From contig JAOAJN010000006.1 of the NCBI GenBank assembly GCA_026414165.1, positions 31,350-95,349 on the forward strand: a stretch of DNA of 64,000 nucleotides. Direction: 5' to 3'. This stretch comes from Candidatus Methanomethylicaceae archaeon. GTDB taxonomy: Archaea; Thermoproteota; Methanomethylicia; Methanomethylicales; Methanomethylicaceae. Below, one piece after another: positions 10,406-18,414 of the stretch (positions within the stretch are counted from its first letter, which is position 1; every line of letters begins with the position of its first letter). Position numbers and translations under genes: made by a program. The notes below the pieces were generated by a model that saw nothing but the letters and a program-made list of their open reading frames with translations, was not told the DNA's origin and ran no database searches.

Positions 10406-10975
10406 CTAAAGCTGTTGAGTCTGAGAAGATCCCGCAATAATGCTGACTAAGGTTTTAAGGTCTATCTCGGCGCGAGTCCTCCATCCAATGTAGAGGTTGC
10501 CCTCCTCATCCTCGTCCAAATACCCCTTCCTTATAAACCTGTTGAGGTCTTGGTCGACCTTCCAGTCTGGGAATTTCTCCCTCAGAAGGCCCTCAACCTC
10601 ATTCCTTGTAGCCCTGCCCTGCTTTGAAGTTATATAAGCCAATGCTGCCGCCAATACGGCAAGTGTGTCTATCCTCCAGCCTGAAAGCGAGACCTCGCCG
10701 ATCTGAAGTGGGGACCTGCAGATAACATAGAAGCGAGCCTGCTCAAGATCCTCCTCTGTGGGAGTTTGGTGGTCTATACCGTCCTCATATACGATCTTTA
10801 TCTCCAGCCCTAGCTCATCTAAACGCCTCTCCAGAAGCTTTATTATCTTCATGTAATCCTTGCCCAATACCTTCCTCAGCTCCCACCCCTTAGCACCTGG
10901 TAGGCGGTGATGTTGAAAGAGAAGGAGCTGGGCAGCCTTCTTGAGCTTTCTTGATATGGTGACGTCCTCACTCAT
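10406..10975 (-). CDS. MAGE/Nse3-like winged-helix KITE protein (putative SMC subcomplex subunit)
   Basis: GWRIDTLAVLAAALAYITSKQGRATRNEVEGLLREKF...LNRFIRKGYLDEDEEGNLYIGWRTRAEID resembles the MAGE homology pattern (LLxxVLAxIxxxGNRAxExE...YLEYR..Y.FLWGPRAxxE); last gene of the SMC cassette. Confidence 0.6.
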   Translation of the reverse strand: MSEDVTISRKLKKAAQLLLFQHHRLPGAKGWELRKVLGKDYMKIIKLLERRLDELGLEIKIVYEDGIDHQTPTEEDLEQARFYVICRSPLQIGEVSLSGWRIDTLAVLAAALAYITSKQGRATRNEVEGLLREKFPDWKVDQDLNRFIRKGYLDEDEEGNLYIGWRTRAEIDLKTLVSIIAGSSQTQQL

Positions 10976-11837
10976 TTCTTATCCCTTCAGTTTTTATGCT
11001 ATTTTTCATCGTCATCCATTTCTCATAGGTTATGGAGATGGGCACGGATTTGCCTCCCTTCCTTTGCGTCTGCTTTCCCGCGGTCTCGATCATAATACTC
11101 TCCTCCACAGGGTTGATGATGAGGTTGGCATAGCCGTTCGATATGATGAAGCTTAGTGCGTATGCCCTCAACAGCGTCTCCTCATAGGTATCCCTGATCA
11201 CGAACTTCCAGTAATCAATGGGTCCTCCCTTTGACTCGTAATCTTTAGTCAATTCTTCTTGAAGTCTCCTAACCTCTTCATTGAAAGCGCGCTCAGAAAG
11301 GAATTTCAATCTGATGAGTTCCGAGACCGCCAAGGTCTTTTCCTCTGGGAACTGGGCTGCCTCGATTTCCTTCATTCTCTGGGAAAGCGGGAGGAGCACC
11401 CTCCAGTAATCCAAAGCCTCTAAGAGTCTCTTTGGGGTCAGTTGCTCGGCGGCAATCAAAGGTCTCCAAGCGGCAAGAAGGGCGGATGCAAGCTCTTCCT
11501 TACCTAGGAGCTTTATCTTGACTTCTACGAGGAACGGATCAATAAAGAGTCCTGAGGCACGCCTCTTCACCCAGTCACTCTGAAGTTTTACCATTAAAGA
11601 GAGCTCCTTTAGAGCCTCGGCGTCCATGAGTAGCTCATCGAGAAGCTTCCACTGAGGCAAGAGCCTCTTGAGTACCTGTAACTTTTGGGGAACGTCCACA
11701 AGGAATGGATCCTCCCCTTTGGCCCTTATGCTCTGACACAAGTTTATTATGCGGGCGAGTTCCTCGTAGTACTCTTCTTTACGCGCTCGCTGTGGCAGCT
11801 TTGGCCACCTCCGATCTTCCGTGCACATTTTGGACAA
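10968..11837 (-). CDS. Probable kleisin-like subunit of an SMC complex
   Basis: Helical protein whose C-terminus (TLLRAYALSFIISNGYANLIINPVEESIMIE) resembles a kleisin C-terminal winged helix; sits between the SMC and KITE genes, overlapping both; N-terminal start uncertain. Confidence 0.45.
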   Translation of the reverse strand: MSKMCTEDRRWPKLPQRARKEEYYEELARIINLCQSIRAKGEDPFLVDVPQKLQVLKRLLPQWKLLDELLMDAEALKELSLMVKLQSDWVKRRASGLFIDPFLVEVKIKLLGKEELASALLAAWRPLIAAEQLTPKRLLEALDYWRVLLPLSQRMKEIEAAQFPEEKTLAVSELIRLKFLSERAFNEEVRRLQEELTKDYESKGGPIDYWKFVIRDTYEETLLRAYALSFIISNGYANLIINPVEESIMIETAGKQTQRKGGKSVPISITYEKWMTMKNSIKTEGIRNE

Positions 11838-13542
11838 ATATTATGTTCGCGAACTCGCCGACCGCGCTGAGCTGACTCGGGGTGATCACTATAAACTGCA
11901 CATCTGAACTGTCATTCATGAAGGAGAAGAGCATCCTCATCATCGACTCCCTGTTGTGCGGATCCATATGCACATCGAACTCGTCGACGGCCCTCACCGG
12001 TGATTTCAGGTGATCCTGCAATGCCAGAAGGAAGGCCATGGTTGCCACAGCCCTCTCCCCTCCGCTCTGAGAATAAGCATCCAATAGTACAGGCGATGTG
12101 CCCCGAAATCCAACCGTGATCTCCACCCCGGCCCTGTCTGGGTCGTCCATATTCAGTAGACGTATGGCGCCAGTTCCGCCGACCCTTCCCAAGACAGAAC
12201 GGTATGTCGGGTTGATATCGTCTATGAGCTTTTCCATTACTCCTCTCCAGACCCTCTTCCTCTCCTCCAACTCTTCGATGGTTTTCCGCCTATTCTCACC
12301 TACGACCTGAGCCTTCTGCTTCAACTCGTTGTAGGTTTTCAAGTAGGTTTGGTACATGGAGGGGGCATCCTCGGGGACGTCGCCAAGGGATAGCAGATGA
12401 GCATTCACAAACTTTATCTCGTCGGAGATCTCCAAGATTGTCCTACTGGTCTCGATCCTTTCACCTGCCTTATCCTTGAACTTCTCGGACTCTGTCAGAG
12501 ATGCCTTGGCCTCCTGCAAAGAATTTTGCAATTCCTTTAGCTCCCTCTCGAGTTCGCCCTTGCGGTAGCGCATCACCGCCTCATCCACCCTCAGCTCTAC
12601 ATACCTCTTGACAACCTCGTCAAGTCGCTCGTCTACTAGTCCCAGCTCCTTCAGTTCCGCTTCTCCTTTCTTGACATCCAGAAGTATGTTCCTGAACTTT
12701 TCCTTCAATAACAGATAATCTCCCCAGAGGTCTTTCGCCTCCTCGCTCTTTGTGCGGATCCCCTTCTCTATCGCCTCGAGCTGGGACGACTTGAGGCGGA
12801 TCTTCTCCTCGATCTGTGATACCGCACGCTCATTCTTCAATATCTGGGCCCATATCAATTCCCTCTCAAGGTAGGCCTTCCTCTCTAGTAGGGACTTCTT
12901 CTCGTTATACTTGTCGTTTAGCTCCTTCCAGTATGCCAAGGTTTGCTCGGCACTGGTAAGAAGCTGTGATGTAGCCTCCTCCTCACCCAGTATCCTGTTG
13001 AGCCTCTCCTCAGACTCGTAAATGGCGCGCCTATACTGGGAGAAGCCAACCGCCTCCTCCACCATCTTGAGTTTCTCTTCAGGTGAGGTAATAGCGAACT
13101 CTTCTATCATATTTTGGTGCATTATTATGAGCATGTTATCGGGGTTCATCCCAACACTCTTAAAGAGTCTATTCACATCAAATTTGCTAGCTTGCCTGCC
13201 ATTTATCTCAAACCAGTAGGCACCATCCCTCTTCAGATACCTCGAGACCGAGATAATGTCGTTGTTTATGTAGGGGACGGGGCGCTTTCCATTTTCTGCT
13301 CTGTTATCCAGCAACAGAGTGACCCTGGCAGTTTCCTTGCCCCTTCGGATGAGGTCTGCCAACTTCCTAGAACGCTCGGTGTAGCTTTGTCCTGTTGCCA
13401 CGGATATCGCGATTAGTATTGATGACTTTCCAGCACCGTTGGGACCGCAAATCAGATTGAGTCCGCGTCTGAGGGGCACCCTAGCGTACTCATAAGACAT
13501 GAAGTTCTCCAGTACCACCTCGAGTATTGTGAGAGAGCTCAT
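11779..13542 (-). CDS. SMC-like ATPase with Smc5/6-type head motifs, short arms
   Basis: Walker A CGPNGAGKSSILIAI; MIIMHQNMIEEFAITSPEEKLKMVEEAVG; signature/Walker B SQSGGERAVATMAFLLALQDHLKSPVRAVDEFDVHMDPHNR; about 250 residues of coiled coil between head halves. Confidence 0.88.
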   Translation of the reverse strand: MSSLTILEVVLENFMSYEYARVPLRRGLNLICGPNGAGKSSILIAISVATGQSYTERSRKLADLIRRGKETARVTLLLDNRAENGKRPVPYINNDIISVSRYLKRDGAYWFEINGRQASKFDVNRLFKSVGMNPDNMLIIMHQNMIEEFAITSPEEKLKMVEEAVGFSQYRRAIYESEERLNRILGEEEATSQLLTSAEQTLAYWKELNDKYNEKKSLLERKAYLERELIWAQILKNERAVSQIEEKIRLKSSQLEAIEKGIRTKSEEAKDLWGDYLLLKEKFRNILLDVKKGEAELKELGLVDERLDEVVKRYVELRVDEAVMRYRKGELERELKELQNSLQEAKASLTESEKFKDKAGERIETSRTILEISDEIKFVNAHLLSLGDVPEDAPSMYQTYLKTYNELKQKAQVVGENRRKTIEELEERKRVWRGVMEKLIDDINPTYRSVLGRVGGTGAIRLLNMDDPDRAGVEITVGFRGTSPVLLDAYSQSGGERAVATMAFLLALQDHLKSPVRAVDEFDVHMDPHNRESMMRMLFSFMNDSSDVQFIVITPSQLSAVGEFANIIFVQNVHGRSEVAKAATASA

Positions 13543-13799
13543 ATCGGGGACCCCTCAGGGCGCCTCAAATTCCACAGAAGACCCTTATAAGCATCACTTT
13601 CACCCTTTATAGGTCGACTCCTTGAAGTTTTGTGATGTGAGAGTATTCAAATGCGTATAGATTGTATATCGTGATTATTATTAAAATTTTTTACTTATAT
13701 AATTTCAATATTAATTTAATATTTTCTTTTACTGACAAAAAGTCGAGTAAAGTTTATGTAACGAGATTCATTTTAAATTGGTGTTCATGGCGATCTTGG

Positions 13800-15338
13800 A
13801 TGGCGAGCATCGAGATAAAACAGCTTATACATAATGGAGTCCTCATACCTGTTTACAAGCCCGTAGGATTCAAGATAAAATTCAGGGGAGAGGAAATCTT
13901 ACTTACCCCAGAGCAGGAAGAGATGGCGGTGGCTTGGGTTAAGAAGCTATCTACAGATTACGTGAAAGATAAGGTGTTCGTTAGAAATTTCTTCAAGGAT
14001 TTCGGAAAAGCATTAGGTATAAAGGGCAAGATCCAACCTGAAGATTTTGATTTCTCGGAGATAATCGCTTGGTTGGAGAGGGAGAAGGCAAGAAAAGAGG
14101 CTATGAGTAAAGAGGAGAAGAAGGCGCTGGCACAGGAGAGAAAGAGGATAAGAGAAGAGAACAAGAAAAAGTATGGATTTGCAATTGTGAATGGAATGCC
14201 GATGGAGATCTCTAATTATATGGTAGAACCGGCCTGCATTTTCATGGGTAGAGGAGATCACCCCCTTAGAGGCAGATGGAAGCCAGGGGTTAAACCGGAG
14301 GACATAACCCTGAACCTCTCTCCGGACGCGAAGGTGCCTGATCCACCGAATGGGGGGTCTTGGAAGTCTGTTGTATTCGACCCGACCTCGCTCTGGATCG
14401 CCAGCTGGAGAGACAAGCTCAGGGGCAAGATGAAGTATGTATGGCTCTCTGATACAGCGTACATAAAACAAGTAAGGGATATTGAGAAGTTCAACAAGGC
14501 ATGGGAACTGGAAAAAATAATCGATAAGGTCAGGGAGCACATAAAAAGGGGTTTAGAGTCGCACGATCTGCTAGAGAGAAAGATCGCTACAGTATGCTAC
14601 CTCATTGATGAACTGAAACTCAGGGTCGGCGATGAGAAGGACGAGGATGAGGCAGACACTGTTGGCGCGACGACCCTCAGACCAGAACATCTGAAATTCA
14701 ACCCGGACGGTACAATAACTTTTGACTTCCTCGGTAAAGACTCAGTTCGATGGGTCAGCACTATCAACCCACCTGAGGTCGTCTATAGGAATCTAAAGGA
14801 GTTCATAGCAGAAGGAAACGAGACCATATTTAACGGTGTGAGATCTCAGAAGGTAAACGCTTACCTAGCCGAAGTTATGCCTGGACTGACTGCCAAGGTT
14901 TTCAGAACCTACCATGCATCCACAACCGCAAAGAGGGCACTCCAAAGTGCCGATGTCAAAAAAGATGATCCTTTATACGTCAAGAAGTACTATGCGACCA
15001 TGGCGAATTTGGAGGCTGCCAAGGTTTGTAACCACAAGAGAAAACTGCCCAAGAATTGGGAGGAGAGCCTCAGGAAGAAGATTGAAAGGTTGAAGGCGCT
15101 AAGGGAGAAGAATGCCAAAAAGGAGAAGATAGAAGAACTCAAACTCAAGATCAATGCGATGAAAGCGACGAGAGATTACAACTTAAACACCTCCCTGAAG
15201 AACTACATTGATCCTAGGGTCTATGCAGACTGGGGGAGGAGGATAGATTTTGACTGGAAGCTCTACTATTCGAAATCCCTCCAGAGAAGGTTTGCGTGGG
15301 TGGACGGGGGAGACCTCGGAGCAGGGTCAATTTTTTAA
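13800..15338 (+). CDS. DNA topoisomerase IB (eukaryote-type)
   Basis: In-frame ATG at 13800 starts the conserved region MASIEIKQLIHNGVLIPVYKP; PGLTAKVFRTYHASTTA; C-terminal catalytic-region sequence TSLKNYIDPRVYADWGRRIDFDWKLYYSKSLQRRFAW. The ORF-track start 13662 adds an AT-rich, probably untranslated leader. Confidence 0.93.
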   Translation: MASIEIKQLIHNGVLIPVYKPVGFKIKFRGEEILLTPEQEEMAVAWVKKLSTDYVKDKVFVRNFFKDFGKALGIKGKIQPEDFDFSEIIAWLEREKARKEAMSKEEKKALAQERKRIREENKKKYGFAIVNGMPMEISNYMVEPACIFMGRGDHPLRGRWKPGVKPEDITLNLSPDAKVPDPPNGGSWKSVVFDPTSLWIASWRDKLRGKMKYVWLSDTAYIKQVRDIEKFNKAWELEKIIDKVREHIKRGLESHDLLERKIATVCYLIDELKLRVGDEKDEDEADTVGATTLRPEHLKFNPDGTITFDFLGKDSVRWVSTINPPEVVYRNLKEFIAEGNETIFNGVRSQKVNAYLAEVMPGLTAKVFRTYHASTTAKRALQSADVKKDDPLYVKKYYATMANLEAAKVCNHKRKLPKNWEESLRKKIERLKALREKNAKKEKIEELKLKINAMKATRDYNLNTSLKNYIDPRVYADWGRRIDFDWKLYYSKSLQRRFAWVDGGDLGAGSIF

Positions 15339-15454
15339 GGAAAATTTTTAAGGACAATTTTTAACCTAGTCGTTTAAATATTGATATTAATATTTATATT
15401 ATGATATTTCTTTTAATTCATGTCCTTGAATAATCACAATAGTTGGTGTCATAG

Positions 15455-16138
15455 ATGGTCCTTGCAGGGAAGGTCTTCAAGATTAAAGAGGATGTGGACC
15501 TAGCAACGATCTCGGGAAAGCTGAAGGGATACCGACAGGAGGAGGAATTCACGCATGGGGATGAAAAGATTACACTTGTTACAGAGATAGGAGATCTCGT
15601 TTTGGGCTCAGACTACCTTGAGGGGACTTTTTTCCAAGATGTTCCGTTTACCGTACGGCATAGGGGCGGAGAAAGGCTCGTGGTCAAGACTTTGGAGGCA
15701 CCATTCCTGTTTCAGGTCGATAGGGAAAGAATTTTGCTCATTATTCTCGAGAAGAAGAGAACTGCAAACAACATAGCAAATCAGCTGAGCAAGATATTAT
15801 TCATCTCTGCGGGGAGCATCGTCGAAGCAAAGATCCCACCCGAGACGCTCAGAAAATTTCATGAAGCGAACCCGGAGGACACGAAGGTCATATTCTTTGA
15901 CGGTGTGGATATACCAAATGTGGATAAACTCTCGCTTTATGGATCTCAGCTCGCCGACACTGCGCTGTACAATGAGTACCTGACCCACGGAACCATATGG
16001 TATATCGTATTCAAGTCAAGGAAATATAGTATAGTTGCAGGAGTGACTAGAAACTCGGTTGTAACGGCATTCAGCGAGGTCAAGCCGAAGGATTTCCTTG
16101 ACTACATCAGAGATGAGATCTTCCCTCTCATCGAGTGA
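15455..16138 (+). CDS. Hypothetical protein downstream of topoisomerase IB
   Basis: 227-aa ORF with normal composition; no family recognised. Confidence 0.7.
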   Translation: MVLAGKVFKIKEDVDLATISGKLKGYRQEEEFTHGDEKITLVTEIGDLVLGSDYLEGTFFQDVPFTVRHRGGERLVVKTLEAPFLFQVDRERILLIILEKKRTANNIANQLSKILFISAGSIVEAKIPPETLRKFHEANPEDTKVIFFDGVDIPNVDKLSLYGSQLADTALYNEYLTHGTIWYIVFKSRKYSIVAGVTRNSVVTAFSEVKPKDFLDYIRDEIFPLIE

Positions 16139-16499
16139 CTGCCACATTGAAGTAATCCCGGACAGACCCACTCCTAAGGCAGAATATTATCAACAGTCGC
16201 ATAAAGAGTAGGATTACATAAAGTGCTATAGGGTCGGAAAGGAAGGAGAGGGTATAATTGATTATATTGATACCACTGAAAATCAGTCCAAAGAACCAGG
16301 ACCACCTAGACCCGCGCATGAAGCCAATGATAAGTATGAAGTCAAGAACCCCCATTAGGTAAGACACAAGAAACTCGACCCCACTATAGTAAATGAAGGT
16401 GCCAGTCAGGAAGGGGGCTGCAAGATCGAATATCACAAACAATGCCTGTAGGAATGCCATAATGTATACGAGACTCGGGCGACGTGCCATTTGGGGCAC
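16128..16499 (-). CDS. Small multi-spanning membrane protein
   Basis: Several hydrophobic segments; no family recognised. Confidence 0.6.
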   Translation of the reverse strand: MPQMARRPSLVYIMAFLQALFVIFDLAAPFLTGTFIYYSGVEFLVSYLMGVLDFILIIGFMRGSRWSWFFGLIFSGINIINYTLSFLSDPIALYVILLFMRLLIIFCLRSGSVRDYFNVAVTR

Positions 16500-16533
16500 C
16501 TCACAACATAAAAGAATAGGGAGGTGTTAGCAT

Positions 16534-16911
16534 TTAAGCTGATCTTTCCTTGGAGGGCGAACAGTCTTTACAGCCCTCTACTTTTGGTAGTTCGAGAGAG
16601 CCTAGCCTCGTTGAAGACTTGATGATCTCGTGAGTTCCGGAGATCTGCCTCTCCTCGCTGCGAATTATGAAGGCGGCGTCGTATATTATGTAAACCTCGT
16701 AAGAAATTATCCTGGTGTCCCCCCTAGATTCCTCGATCTGCTCTCCATAGATTATCTTCGATCCTTCCATCTCATGGTCGTGAAGGAAGTGATATATCTC
16801 ATGAAGTTCAATTTTGTTCTCTTCAACCCACTTTTCAATGAGCTCCATATCGTTCTTTGGAATGTTAAGCTCATCAGGAGTACCATACCACTCTATCATA
16901 AGCAAAACCAA
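16534..16911 (-). CDS. Hypothetical protein
   Basis: 125-aa ORF, acidic; no family recognised. Confidence 0.55.
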   Translation of the reverse strand: MVLLMIEWYGTPDELNIPKNDMELIEKWVEENKIELHEIYHFLHDHEMEGSKIIYGEQIEESRGDTRIISYEVYIIYDAAFIIRSEERQISGTHEIIKSSTRLGSLELPKVEGCKDCSPSKERSA

Positions 16912-16947
16912 GTTTTTAAAGCGAGACAGGAGTAATAAATATTCCCT

Positions 16948-17838
16948 TTAGAGGCCCATGAGTACTGATCTGATCTCCGATGGGGAGTATGAAAAGTCCC
17001 CAAATATGAAGTAATCGCTCTTGTAGACGCTCTTTGATTTTGCAAAGATGTTCTTGACCACATCCGAATATTTCGAGTTTAGGTCAGTTGATGAAGGGAA
17101 GTGTAGTAGATAACGAACCGTCAAGCCCGACTTGACGCTTCGCATCTCCCAATCTACATTATAAGAGTTGTTCCCAGATTTGAAGTAAGAGAAGCTTAGC
17201 TGATCATCCCCTAATGATGATAGGAGGTATCCGATTTTTAAGGAGTCGTTTGCGAAGAAAGGATTGGAGTTAGAGTCGATTATCAATCTTATGGCGTCTG
17301 TCTTCTTGCCCTCACTGAGTATGAGGGCGCCTCGGTGAAGGCAGATCCAAGCAGAATCCTGCATGGTTATCGGTGATGAAGGCAGTAAGTAAAAGGTGAC
17401 GTTTTTATAAGTTGTACTTTCAAGCGAACTAGCATTAAGCATGAAGGAAACCTGATCAAGAATCGAAGTTCTAAGTGCGATGACGCTGACGATCATATCA
17501 TCGCCTATGAGCATATCAAGACCGTATGTCACCTCGGATAGACTGATGCTTAGATTGATCTCGGGAATTGAGAGTATCGTCTCCCCAGAGAACAGGTTTG
17601 GATACGAGGAGAGCGAGGTAATGTTCAAGTACCTGAAGCCCTCAACTTGTGATGGTATTAATGACATCCATTCGGCCTGTTTGAAGGAAGAAGGAGGAGG
17701 GGGAGTTACATAGTTCGATGAGAAGAAATAGGCCACATAACTCAAAACCAGGATCAGGATAATTAAGGGGATGAATGCTTTCGTGATCTTTGATGGTCCG
17801 GATTTTCTTTTACTTTTTTGCGGCAAATCTTTCACCAA
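16948..17838 (-). CDS. Hypothetical membrane-anchored protein
   Basis: N-terminal positive patch plus one TM segment (FIPLIILILVLSYVAYFF), then an exported-looking domain. Confidence 0.6.
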   Translation of the reverse strand: MVKDLPQKSKRKSGPSKITKAFIPLIILILVLSYVAYFFSSNYVTPPPPSSFKQAEWMSLIPSQVEGFRYLNITSLSSYPNLFSGETILSIPEINLSISLSEVTYGLDMLIGDDMIVSVIALRTSILDQVSFMLNASSLESTTYKNVTFYLLPSSPITMQDSAWICLHRGALILSEGKKTDAIRLIIDSNSNPFFANDSLKIGYLLSSLGDDQLSFSYFKSGNNSYNVDWEMRSVKSGLTVRYLLHFPSSTDLNSKYSDVVKNIFAKSKSVYKSDYFIFGDFSYSPSEIRSVLMGL

Positions 17839-17948
17839 TTTGCTCCGGAAATTATTCTGTTATGCGGATAGTAACCTCGCTCTTAATTATTTTTATTGCC
17901 GGATCTGTCAGAACAATATCTTTATTGGAGGAGATTTCGATATAATGC

Positions 17949-18371
17949 TTGGAGAAGATCCAACCCATAAAAAGGTCGTTTGCATTGAATAGATATATAA
18001 CAGATTTTTGTATCATGAATCTCGTTACATTTTTGGTTTCAGCAATAACCTATCTTTTAGGAAAGGATTTCTTTAGCGCTTTTATGCTACTCCTGCTTGT
18101 AGAGAGCTCTGTTGCACTGATAATCGGAGGGGTTTATGGCTCAATAGTTTCAAGCGCTTCTTTTCATGGAATTGATCGATATTTCAAAAGAGCAGGGTTT
18201 GGAAAATTAAAGGTTGAAGTGCCAAGTATACAAAAAGATCAAGAAGAAAAAGAGCTGAAAAACGAGATAGAGAGAACAAAGAGAGAAGTCAGGATGGGGA
18301 AGAGATTTGTAATACTTGGAGCGACCTTATTATTGGAGTCTATTTTTATAGCATTAATTTTGATGATATAA
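17949..18371 (+). CDS. Hypothetical membrane protein with coiled-coil segment
   Basis: Two hydrophobic segments, a charged helix, C-terminal TM; start may be further downstream (e.g. ATG near 18015). Confidence 0.5.
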   Translation: MEKIQPIKRSFALNRYITDFCIMNLVTFLVSAITYLLGKDFFSAFMLLLLVESSVALIIGGVYGSIVSSASFHGIDRYFKRAGFGKLKVEVPSIQKDQEEKELKNEIERTKREVRMGKRFVILGATLLLESIFIALILMI

Positions 18372-18414
18372 TACTTCATCAAAATTAATAAAAAAGAAAA
18401 AAGAGGGTTATTTT

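Noticed and set aside
13662-13799. ORF-track N-terminal extension of topoisomerase IB (MYIVIIIKIFYLYNFNINLIF...)
   Set aside because: AT-rich, low-complexity and upstream of the conserved MASIEIKQLIHNGVLIPVYKP start; more likely an untranslated promoter/leader.
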